From contig JAQUIJ010000023.1 in the NCBI GenBank assembly GCA_028683385.1, positions 1 to 64,000 of the forward strand: a stretch of 64,000 bases of DNA, read 5' to 3'. The position numbers and the translations under genes are program-made. Of this stretch, positions 17,427-24,730 are shown one piece after another (positions within the stretch are counted from its first letter, which is position 1; every line of letters begins with the position of its first letter). The stretch comes from Prolixibacteraceae bacterium. GTDB lineage: Bacteria > Bacteroidota > Bacteroidia > Bacteroidales > Prolixibacteraceae. Below the pieces are notes generated by a model, which saw nothing but the letters and a program-made list of their open reading frames with translations, did not search any database and had not been told where the DNA came from.

Positions 17427-19631
17427 ATGATACGAAATCTTTTTATGCTAGTAGTCCTTTTTAGGACTACGCTTATCCTATCGGCACAAAACCCTGTTCC
17501 GGTCTATCTCGATCCAGCAAAATTAGTTGAAGAACGGGTTGAGAATGCTTTGTCGCTGATGACTACTGAAGAAAAAGTAGCTCTTTGTCACGCGCAGTCG
17601 AAATTTAGCAGCAAAGGCGTTGCACGTTTGGGAATTCCTGAAATATGGATGAGCGATGGACCACACGGTGTTCGTGCCGAAATTGAATGGGACAGCTGGG
17701 GCTATGCCAATTTTACAAACGACTCGTGCCTGGCTTTTCCGGCGCTGACTTGTTTGGCATCGACTTTTAACCCTGAACTGGCTTCACGCTACGGACAAGC
17801 CATTGGCGAAGAAGCCCGCTACCGCAAAAAGGAAATAATTCTCGGTCCCGGAGTAAACATTTACCGCTCGCCTTTGAATGGGCGCAACTTCGAATACATG
17901 GGAGAAGATCCTTATCTGGCTTCGAAAATGGTAGTTCCTTATGTTCAGGGCGTACAAAAAAGTGGAGTAGCTGCTTGCGTGAAGCATTTTGCCCTGAATA
18001 ATCAGGAAAACTGGAGAGGACACATTGACGTTGAGGTGAGCGATCGTGCACTTTACGAAATTTATCTACCAGCATTTAAGGCTGCTGTAATGGAAGGGAA
18101 AGCATGGTCGATTATGGGTTCGTATAATAAATTTCGTGGTGAGCATTGCTGTCACAACGATTTGTTGCTGAATAAAATCCTGAAAACCGACTGGAAATTT
18201 GATGGCGCCGTAATTACCGACTGGGGTGGTGCGCACGATGATCGTCAGGCAGCTATGAACGGACTAGACATTGAAATGGGTACCGGAACCGATGGATTGA
18301 CAACATCAGTTAAAAATGCCTACGATTATTATCATTTGGCAAATCCGCTCCTGAAAGCTGTAAAAAATGGCGATGTTCCGATGGAAGTTTTGAACGACAA
18401 AGCCCGTCGGGTGCTCCGCCTGATTTTCCGTACCAGCATGAGCCCGAATCGCCCATGGGGCAGTTTTGTGACTCCCGAACATTCGAAAGTGGCCAACAAT
18501 GTGGCTAAGGAGGGAATTATTTTGCTGAAAAATGATCAAAATATTTTACCGGTTAACCCCAAGTTGTACAAGAAAATCTTGGTAGTTGGCGAAAATGCAA
18601 CGCGTAAAATGACCATTGGCGGCGGAAGTTCGGAATTGAAAACCCAATACGAAATTTCACCGCTTCAGGGATTCAAAAATGCTTTTGGTTCGCAATGCGA
18701 AGTAAAATATGCCATGGGTTATGCTTCGGGTCCATCGGCTTACGGGCGTGAAATTCCATCGAAACTGAATGCCGATACACTTCTGAATGAGGCTGTACGA
18801 ATGGCTAATGATGCTGACCTGATTCTTTATGTCGGTGGATTAAATAAGAACCATTTTCAGGATTGTGAAGGCGGAGATCGCAAAACGTATGAATTGCCTT
18901 TCGGACAGAATAAACTGATTGGCGAACTGATTAGAACCAATAAAAAAGTGGTGGTGGTTCTTGTCAGTGGAAATGCGGTATCCATGCCGTGGGTGAATCA
19001 GGTTCCGGCAGTTGTGCAGGCCTGGTATCTGGGGTCCGAATCGGGAAATGCCATTGCCTCGGTTCTTTCAGGCGAAACCAATCCTTCAGGTAAATTGCCA
19101 TTTACTTTTGGTGTGAAACTGAACGATTACGGTGCTCATTCGTTCGACAAGCTTTGCTTTCCGGGCGACAGCATTAAAGAGGTTTACAAGGAAGATATTC
19201 TGGTTGGCTACCGTTGGTTCGACACCAAAAATATTGTACCGCAATTCCCGTTTGGGTACGGACTTTCTTACACCACTTTCCAGGTTGGAAAAGCGTCGGT
19301 TGACAAGCTAAAATATAGAAAGAATGATGTAGTAAAATTGTCGGCTACCATAACAAACTCCGGAAAGTCGGATGGTGCTGAAGTGATTCAGGCATATATT
19401 CAGGATAAAGTTTCGTCGGTTCCACGTCCAACAAAAGAGTTGAAAGGCTTCAATAAGGTTAACCTGAAAGCGGGCGAAAGCAAAGTGGTGAGTTTGGAAT
19501 TACCGGTCAGCGAATGGGGATTTTACGACGAAACCACCAAACAATTTAAGATAGAGCCCGGCCAGTTCGTGATTAATCTCGGAACTTCGTCGCGCGACAT
19601 CAAACAACAGATTCCGGTAACGGTAGAATAA
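17427..19631 (+). CDS. GH3 family beta-glycosidase
   Basis: Exported 734-residue GH3 enzyme removing terminal beta-linked sugars, signal cleaved near LSAQ (about 20). The N-terminal (alpha/beta)8 domain (about 25-330) has MSDGPHGVR, KHFALNNQE and the nucleophile Asp265 in VITDWGGAHD. The alpha/beta sandwich (about 375-590) has EGIILLKND and GGGSSELKTQ. The C-terminal fibronectin-III-like domain (about 620-730) has the standard entry FPFGYGLSYTTF. It is the last gene of the PUL-like block, before a strong hairpin. Beta-glucosidase or beta-xylosidase activity are both possible. Confidence 0.94.
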   Translation: MIRNLFMLVVLFRTTLILSAQNPVPVYLDPAKLVEERVENALSLMTTEEKVALCHAQSKFSSKGVARLGIPEIWMSDGPHGVRAEIEWDSWGYANFTNDSCLAFPALTCLASTFNPELASRYGQAIGEEARYRKKEIILGPGVNIYRSPLNGRNFEYMGEDPYLASKMVVPYVQGVQKSGVAACVKHFALNNQENWRGHIDVEVSDRALYEIYLPAFKAAVMEGKAWSIMGSYNKFRGEHCCHNDLLLNKILKTDWKFDGAVITDWGGAHDDRQAAMNGLDIEMGTGTDGLTTSVKNAYDYYHLANPLLKAVKNGDVPMEVLNDKARRVLRLIFRTSMSPNRPWGSFVTPEHSKVANNVAKEGIILLKNDQNILPVNPKLYKKILVVGENATRKMTIGGGSSELKTQYEISPLQGFKNAFGSQCEVKYAMGYASGPSAYGREIPSKLNADTLLNEAVRMANDADLILYVGGLNKNHFQDCEGGDRKTYELPFGQNKLIGELIRTNKKVVVVLVSGNAVSMPWVNQVPAVVQAWYLGSESGNAIASVLSGETNPSGKLPFTFGVKLNDYGAHSFDKLCFPGDSIKEVYKEDILVGYRWFDTKNIVPQFPFGYGLSYTTFQVGKASVDKLKYRKNDVVKLSATITNSGKSDGAEVIQAYIQDKVSSVPRPTKELKGFNKVNLKAGESKVVSLELPVSEWGFYDETTKQFKIEPGQFVINLGTSSRDIKQQIPVTVE

Positions 19632-19679
19632 ATTTCGGAAAATATATCTGTATTGAAAAGGTATCGGGTTAATGTATAA

Positions 19680-19716
19680 ATGGCTTTAAGTGAGAAAAGA
19701 TATCACTTAAAGCCAT
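19680..19716. terminator. Bidirectional terminator between the GH3 gene and the DoxX-fusion gene
   Basis: Perfect 14-base stem ATGGCTTTAAGTGA / TCACTTAAAGCCAT around a 9-base loop, followed by TTTGTTATT. It lies between two convergent genes, 49 bases after the GH3 stop. Confidence 0.85.
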
Positions 19717-19744
19717 TTGTTATTAATTAGTTTTAGAAGTAATA

Positions 19745-21301
19745 TTATCTGTGCCAAGGACGTGTTCGATTCGTGGTTTTCAGGCAGTCGATGGCGATGT
19801 TTACATTGCTCACTAGCTGAAAATCGAACATTCCCACGCAAATAAAGTCGGCACCATTGTCGAAAGCCCATTTGAACCCGTCTTTCGGTTCAATGGCTCC
19901 GGCTGCCAAAACCTTGAATCCCATGATCGGTACTGTGGCTTTGCTCACAAATTCAACAGTTCGTTCAGGAAATAAACAGAACATGTTGTTGTGAAAACGA
20001 TTGTGATCGAGGTAATTTTTCCCGTCAACCTCAAACGGGAAACGGTATTCGCGCGGGTGGGCAGACCAATATTGATCGTGGTGCATGGTTTTCATGTAAT
20101 AATCCGGAATAATTCCCTGATCGGCACAGGTAATCAACGATTCTATCGAATGTGAAGCCAATCCTGCTGTGTAGCCTTGCTGACGGATGTGTTCCATCAT
20201 TTCATGAATCACTTCAATCTTATTGTCGCGCACCAGCCAGTCGCACCAGTTGCCCTGAATTTGAATGATGTCAACCCCAAAATCGATGGCTTTGTCGATG
20301 TTCTCGAAATACAGTTTTTTGTTTGTATTCAACCCCACTTCAGCCAACTTCTGATTGTCCAGGTTTGGACCTACTTGCGAGATCACCTTGATTTTACTAC
20401 CAGTTATCTTTTTGTATTTAACCAGCAAGGGATTCGATGGAAATCCGATATTGATGGTGTTGATACCGGCTTTTTCGGCCAGCATCAGCGTTTCGTAAAC
20501 TTTTTGTTCGGTATTGTAAGCTTTAAAAAGTGTGTCAGTGTATATCAGGTCACGGGCATGCGACCAGCCACCAATCAGGTTTCCCCCGGCAATTAACCGG
20601 CTGATCTCATGTTTCCCAATTTTGCCCTTTGGAAGTTCGCCTTTCAGTTCGTTCAGCGCGGTTTGTTTCACCTGAATGGTGGCGCCCGACATCACATCAA
20701 CGCCAAAAGTTTTAAAGTTATTTACAGCTCCAAAACCCATAGCACCCAATACAGGAATGGTCGCCAGATTTTTCAGAACCTCGCGGCGCGAAGAAATTCC
20801 TTCAGTTTCAGGAACAGTAGTTTTTCCGCGTTTTCGGAATATCTCAATTAACGTATCAATACTGTAGCCTTTCTCCTGATAGAAGAAAAGAAACAACAAT
20901 GCAGCCGCTTCAATGAATAATTTATCGACAACGAACAAATGTCCGTCGGATACGCTGATTAGCGGATTGCCAAACGGCGGATAGGCAAAATAGTACAGAA
21001 TGAGCAGCAAGGAACCGGCCAGTGAGGCAAAGCGGCTGAAAAGTCCGATAAACAACGCCAGACCGATGAAGAAAAGGCCATACATATTCAGGATGTCGGT
21101 GACTTTCAAAATGGCTGGCGAGCTAGCTAAAGCGTGGTAGAATCCGGAAAGAAATCCGGAAGTATTCAGCAAATAGCTTGAAGCGGTCCAGTTGCCCTGA
21201 AGAATTTTGGATAGTCCTTCGTAAATAAAATGCCATCCGATAGCCACACGTAGAATGGTAACAAATAAATGGGAATAGAATTTAGGTTTTGCGGTATTCA
21301 T
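19745..21301 (-). CDS. DoxX-like membrane domain fused through a Tat-like segment to a TIM-barrel domain
   Basis: 518 residues in three parts. Residues 1-145 form a DoxX-like four-helix membrane domain (LRVAIGWHFIYEGLSKI, YGLFFIGLALFIGLFSR). At 171-177 lies SRREVLK, close to the twin-arginine consensus, followed by a hydrophobic run to about 193 (LATIPVLGAMGFGAV), so this resembles an internal Tat signal. Residues about 203-518 look like an aldo/keto-reductase or aldolase-like TIM barrel (ISRLIAGGNLIGGW, AEKAGINTINIG, DIIQIQGNWCDW, GADFICVGMF). The barrel would face the periplasm, next to a membrane domain that in relatives works with quinone or thiosulfate oxidation. Substrate unknown. It is transcribed toward the GH3 gene. 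Confidence 0.75.
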   Translation of the reverse strand: MNTAKPKFYSHLFVTILRVAIGWHFIYEGLSKILQGNWTASSYLLNTSGFLSGFYHALASSPAILKVTDILNMYGLFFIGLALFIGLFSRFASLAGSLLLILYYFAYPPFGNPLISVSDGHLFVVDKLFIEAAALLFLFFYQEKGYSIDTLIEIFRKRGKTTVPETEGISSRREVLKNLATIPVLGAMGFGAVNNFKTFGVDVMSGATIQVKQTALNELKGELPKGKIGKHEISRLIAGGNLIGGWSHARDLIYTDTLFKAYNTEQKVYETLMLAEKAGINTINIGFPSNPLLVKYKKITGSKIKVISQVGPNLDNQKLAEVGLNTNKKLYFENIDKAIDFGVDIIQIQGNWCDWLVRDNKIEVIHEMMEHIRQQGYTAGLASHSIESLITCADQGIIPDYYMKTMHHDQYWSAHPREYRFPFEVDGKNYLDHNRFHNNMFCLFPERTVEFVSKATVPIMGFKVLAAGAIEPKDGFKWAFDNGADFICVGMFDFQLVSNVNIAIDCLKTTNRTRPWHR

Positions 21302-21401
21302 AAATTGATCTGGTTAGGTTGATTCGAAATCGACTGTTAATTTCAGAATCTTTTTTGAAAAATACACGGAAATGTCTGCCAATCTGAAATTTATGTTTTA
21401 T

Positions 21402-21436
21402 TTTGATCATATTGTTGAGTTAATTCTTTATTTTTG
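21402..21436 (+). promoter_or_regulatory. Candidate promoter of the toxin-antitoxin-chaperone operon
   Basis: TTTG (21402-21405), 23 bases, TATTTTTG (21429-21436), matching the Bacteroidota -33/-7 pattern. Predicted start of transcription is about 65 bases before the first gene. The spacing is at the long end of the accepted range. Confidence 0.45.
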
Positions 21437-21507
21437 ATACGAAAAAAATTACTAATAATGGAAGATGTTGAAAAAAATGTTAACAAATAAACCTATAAGT
21501 TGATTTA

Positions 21508-22068
21508 ATGAAGATTGTTCGTATATTTGATCCCGAAGATTGTCTACTTTCTGTTCGCTTTGAACAAGAATTATATGATGAATTTGCCAGACTATTTGAG
21601 GAATGGGCCGATATCGAATATCTTGAAGAATTTTTTACATTGAATGAAGCTGATTTGAAAAGACCCTTTTGGAAGGGAGTAAGTATTGAAGAAGCAATTT
21701 TAAAAACCGTTGAAGAAGCATCAAAGCTCAGGCAGCATTTCATTAAACTTTCAGAAAATAAGAATGATGACAGGATTGAAGCCTTTAGAAAATTGTTTCG
21801 ACCACTGAACAAAACCCCCGACCGCATTTTTTACCTTGAAAAGAAAAAAGCTTATGGTTTAAAGGAAAGAGGTTGGCTAAGGATTTATGCATTAAAAGTT
21901 GATGATGATATGTACTTGATAACCGGTGGTGCTATTAAACTCACTGATAATATGGAAGAACGCGATCATACCAGAAAAGAGCTGCAAAAAATTGAAACCG
22001 TCAGACTATTTCTGAAAAATCAGGGTATTATTGATGAAGATGGTATGGTTGAACTATTCGAACTTTGA
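21508..22068 (+). CDS. Putative toxin of a toxin-antitoxin-chaperone cassette
   Basis: 186 residues, no signal peptide. The first part (about 1-100) is acidic and helical. The part about 105-170 has RIFYLEKKKAYG, GWLRIYALKVDDDMYLITG, GAIKLTDNMEERDHTRKEL and KIETVRLFL. That mix of beta-strands, basic residues and a final helix resembles RelE/HigB-type mRNA interferases, though the protein is longer than classical HigB (about 100 residues). The main reason for calling it a toxin is position: an XRE antitoxin-like gene starts 19 bases downstream, then a SecB-like gene. I cannot point to confirmed catalytic residues. It could instead be a non-toxic partner of the regulator. Confidence 0.5.
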   Translation: MKIVRIFDPEDCLLSVRFEQELYDEFARLFEEWADIEYLEEFFTLNEADLKRPFWKGVSIEEAILKTVEEASKLRQHFIKLSENKNDDRIEAFRKLFRPLNKTPDRIFYLEKKKAYGLKERGWLRIYALKVDDDMYLITGGAIKLTDNMEERDHTRKELQKIETVRLFLKNQGIIDEDGMVELFEL

Positions 22069-22087
22069 ATTTGGAACAAATCAAAAA

Positions 22088-22534
22088 ATGAACGAAAGAC
22101 TTAAAAATTTAATCACTAAAGAGCCTTCTGCATGGCTTGAAAAAGCAAAATGGAATCAGGAGAACCGCGATTGGCTCGAAAAATCAGCAAAAATCGCCAT
22201 TAAAATTCTGCGTGAGATTCGAGCACAAAAAGAAAAGAATGGAATGTCGCAAAAGAAACTGGCCGAAATACTTTTTGTTTCGCCACAGTACATCAACAAA
22301 ATTGTAAAAGGGCAAGAAAACCTTTCGCTGGAGACCATCTGCAAAATTGAGAAAGTATTAGGAATCTCTCTCATTGAAATTCCTTCATTTCAGGTGAGTC
22401 AGGAGTTTGATGTTGATCTGCAGTATACAGGATCTGGGTTAAGTAGAAATAAAGCTCAAAAAATTGCCTCGCATGTGGGTGATTATTCTGTATATGCTTC
22501 TTTTGAATATCAAGAATTAGATAAAAGAGCCTGA
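22088..22534 (+). CDS. XRE-family antitoxin-like DNA-binding protein with C-terminal extension
   Basis: 148 residues from the ATG at 22088 (MNERLKNLIT). A further upstream in-frame start overlaps the toxin and reads as out-of-frame toxin sequence, so I reject it. The XRE helix-turn-helix spans about 43-97 (GMSQKKLAEILFVSPQYINKI...NLSLETICKIEKVLGI). About 98-148 is a short extension (FDVDLQYTGSGLSRNKAQKI) placed where HigA-type antitoxins of chaperone-controlled systems carry a chaperone addiction (ChAD) segment. Its stop overlaps the next start (TGATG), so the chaperone is translationally coupled. Expected role: neutralise the toxin and repress the operon. Confidence 0.72.
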   Translation: MNERLKNLITKEPSAWLEKAKWNQENRDWLEKSAKIAIKILREIRAQKEKNGMSQKKLAEILFVSPQYINKIVKGQENLSLETICKIEKVLGISLIEIPSFQVSQEFDVDLQYTGSGLSRNKAQKIASHVGDYSVYASFEYQELDKRA

Positions 22535-22977
22535 TGGAAACCAAACCAACAAACATTAGCTTTTCCCTTCAAAAAGTGACCACAGAGCAATTCGCCATCA
22601 TTGAAGAAGGATTTGAAGAGAAAGGAAATATTCGTGTTGGGATCAACCTGCGTTTTGCAGCTGACGATGCGAAAAATATGATCGCTGTGTTTACAGCATT
22701 TAACTTCGATTCTAATCAGAAACCTTTTATTATTATAGAAGCTGGCTGCCATTTCATGATTGAAAAAGAAGCCTGGGATCAAATGTTTAAGGCTGAAACC
22801 AATGCTCTGAATGTTCCCAAAGGTTTTTTAAGTCACATGACCATGATAACAGTCGGGACCGCACGTGGAATATTGCATGCTAAAACCGAAAATACTTGTT
22901 TCAATAAATATGTTCTGCCTACCGTTAATGTGTCCGAAATGATAAAAGAAGATGTCTCATTCAGCTTTGATCATTGA
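22534..22977 (+). CDS. SecB-like chaperone of the toxin-antitoxin cassette
   Basis: 147 residues. The pattern resembles SecB: an N-terminal strand (ISFSLQKV), alternating beta-strands with NIRVGINLRFAADD and FIIIEAGCHFMIEKEAW, then a helix (LSHMTMITVGTARGILHAKT) and a short LPTVNVSEMI segment. The latter matches the SecB region where a helix precedes LP-x-(I/V)-N. Classical SecB is about 150 residues, the same size. In known toxin-antitoxin-chaperone systems a SecB-like protein binds the antitoxin C-terminus and protects it; the gene order here fits. The alternative is an unrelated small beta-protein. The assignment was made by eye and needs a profile search. Confidence 0.58.
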   Translation: METKPTNISFSLQKVTTEQFAIIEEGFEEKGNIRVGINLRFAADDAKNMIAVFTAFNFDSNQKPFIIIEAGCHFMIEKEAWDQMFKAETNALNVPKGFLSHMTMITVGTARGILHAKTENTCFNKYVLPTVNVSEMIKEDVSFSFDH

Positions 22978-23038
22978 TTAGGGAAATAAGTAATTTGAAG
23001 AGCTTTATTCGATCTTTTTTTTGTTTCCATGACTTCAA

Positions 23039-23099
23039 CTAGCTACGTTTCGCTTCCGAATGTTTAAAAATAAACCAAAATTCGAAATAGCTGTAATCA
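23039..23099 (-). pseudogene. Vestigial copy of the Pif1-like helicase 3' end
   Basis: 23048-23099 aligns without gaps to 24737-24788, the last codons of the helicase gene on the same strand, with 41 of 52 bases identical by my count. Translated on the minus strand it gives DYSYFEFWFIFKHSEAKRS-stop against DYSYSEIKFVFKHLEANR-stop of the helicase. Similarity ends abruptly upstream. With the real 3' end it brackets the CE15 gene as a direct repeat. Confidence 0.7.
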
Positions 23100-23150
23100 A
23101 GTAAAACGTTTTGACGTGTTGATGTATATATAGAATCAAAATCCAGACCT

Positions 23151-24698
23151 ATGAAATCGTTGCTATTTTTTTTATTGATAATCAATTTTGCTGTTGCTGC
23201 AATGGCACAGGAGGCGAAAATCGATAGTAGCAAATATCAACGCATGGTAACGTTTACTGCACAGCAGGATCATGACAACATGATGCAGCAGTTGGGAATT
23301 AAAGCGCTTAGGCCAGGTCCGAGCGGCAATGAATCGGATGCAAACCACGCCAATTACGACGAATCATTGGCTAATCCTTGTCCTCAGCTTCCGGATTTAC
23401 TTACTACAAAAAATGGCAAGAAGGTGACAACTGCTGACGTATGGTGGAAACAGCGCCGTCCGGAAATTGCAGAGGATATGGAACGGGAAGTTTATGGACG
23501 ACTTCCAAAAAATATTCCAACTGTAAAATGGACTGTAGAAATTACTGACAGGGAGTATGTTGGTTTTACTCCGGTAATTGCCAAACAATTGATCGGACAT
23601 GTGGATAACAGCGAGTATCCATTGATTCATGTAGATATTAAAATGATGTTGGTGGTTCCCACAAACGTAAAGGGACCAGTACCGGTTTTGATGATGTTTG
23701 GTTGGCCGGCATTTCCTTCGCCCGCGCAACCTTCACCGGATGACATGGAAAAGTTGAATGCTGCCTTTAAGGAAATGATGATAAAGAACGACCCGAATAT
23801 GAAGGCCATCTTTGATCGGTATCCTGCTTATATGCCGGTCACCAGATTAGCCGGTCCAAATTTCTTCGCGCCTAAACCAGAAAGTGAGTTTTCTCCAACG
23901 GAGCAATTGCTGGCTGCAGGCTGGGGCTATGTTACTATTGATCCTAATAGCATTCAGGCCGACAATGGTGCAGGGATTACAAGAGGAATCATTGGATTGG
24001 TAAATAAAGGTCAACCACGGAAGCCGGATGATTGGGGAGCTCTTCGGGCTTGGGCATGGGGTGCAGCCCGTGGATTGGATTATTTGGAAACAGACTCGTT
24101 AGTCGATGCTAAAAAAGTTGGAATTGAAGGTGTTTCGCGATATGGGAAAGCTGCTTTAGTTACCCTTGCTTTTGAGCCTCGTTTTTCTGTAGGATTGATT
24201 GGTTCTTCAGGAAAAGGAGGAGCTACGTTACACCGTCGCGTATTTGGTGAAGCTGTAGAAAGCCTCACGGGCGGCGAATATTACTGGATGGCCGGAAACT
24301 ACATGAAGTATGGCGCTTCGGCGGCAAGTTTTGGCAGTATAACCGGGTGCGATTTGCCGGTTGATTCGCACGAATTGATTGCCCTTTGCGCTCCACGTTT
24401 TACATTCATTAGCTATGGTATTCCTGAAAAAGGCGATGCCAAATGGCTTGATCAGCAAGGCAGTTACATGGCTACAATTGCAGCAGGTTCTGTGTTTAAA
24501 TTGTTGGGCAAAAAAGATTTGGGTGTTTCGAATGATTACCTGACCGAAAAAATGCCTCCGGTTAATTCTGGATTGCTCGATGGCGAATTGGCCTGGCGTC
24601 AACATGATGGCGGCCACACCGATGCTCCGAATTTTAAATATTTTATACCTTGGGCCAGTAAGTTCTTGAAGTATGAGAAAACTCCCATCCGGAGATAA
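23151..24698 (+). CDS. CE15-like glucuronoyl esterase / alpha-beta hydrolase
   Basis: Exported 515-residue esterase, signal ending near AMAQ (about 20). CE15 enzymes cut the ester between glucuronoxylan 4-O-methyl-glucuronate and lignin. The nucleophile is Ser329 in GIEGVSRYGKAAL, the typical G-x-S-R-x-G-K. Further family phrases are GSSGKGGATLHRRVFGE and VDSHELIALCAPRFTF. The histidine is in WRQHDGGHTD (His485 or His489). The gene is alone on its strand between the helicase remnant and the convergent helicase gene; the 32-base gap to the helicase stop holds no clear hairpin. Its placement between two copies of the helicase end suggests insertion. Confidence 0.85.
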   Translation: MKSLLFFLLIINFAVAAMAQEAKIDSSKYQRMVTFTAQQDHDNMMQQLGIKALRPGPSGNESDANHANYDESLANPCPQLPDLLTTKNGKKVTTADVWWKQRRPEIAEDMEREVYGRLPKNIPTVKWTVEITDREYVGFTPVIAKQLIGHVDNSEYPLIHVDIKMMLVVPTNVKGPVPVLMMFGWPAFPSPAQPSPDDMEKLNAAFKEMMIKNDPNMKAIFDRYPAYMPVTRLAGPNFFAPKPESEFSPTEQLLAAGWGYVTIDPNSIQADNGAGITRGIIGLVNKGQPRKPDDWGALRAWAWGAARGLDYLETDSLVDAKKVGIEGVSRYGKAALVTLAFEPRFSVGLIGSSGKGGATLHRRVFGEAVESLTGGEYYWMAGNYMKYGASAASFGSITGCDLPVDSHELIALCAPRFTFISYGIPEKGDAKWLDQQGSYMATIAAGSVFKLLGKKDLGVSNDYLTEKMPPVNSGLLDGELAWRQHDGGHTDAPNFKYFIPWASKFLKYEKTPIRR

Positions 24699-24730
24699 AG
24701 TTGATCTGCAATCTGGAACGTTATTGCCAG

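Noticed and set aside
22031-22087. Upstream start of the antitoxin gene inside the toxin gene
   Set aside because: The extra residues are an out-of-frame reading of the toxin, and the ATG at 22088 starts a natural protein.
21508-22977. Prophage remnant
   Set aside because: No integrase, terminase or capsid gene is nearby; the three genes form a self-contained operon.
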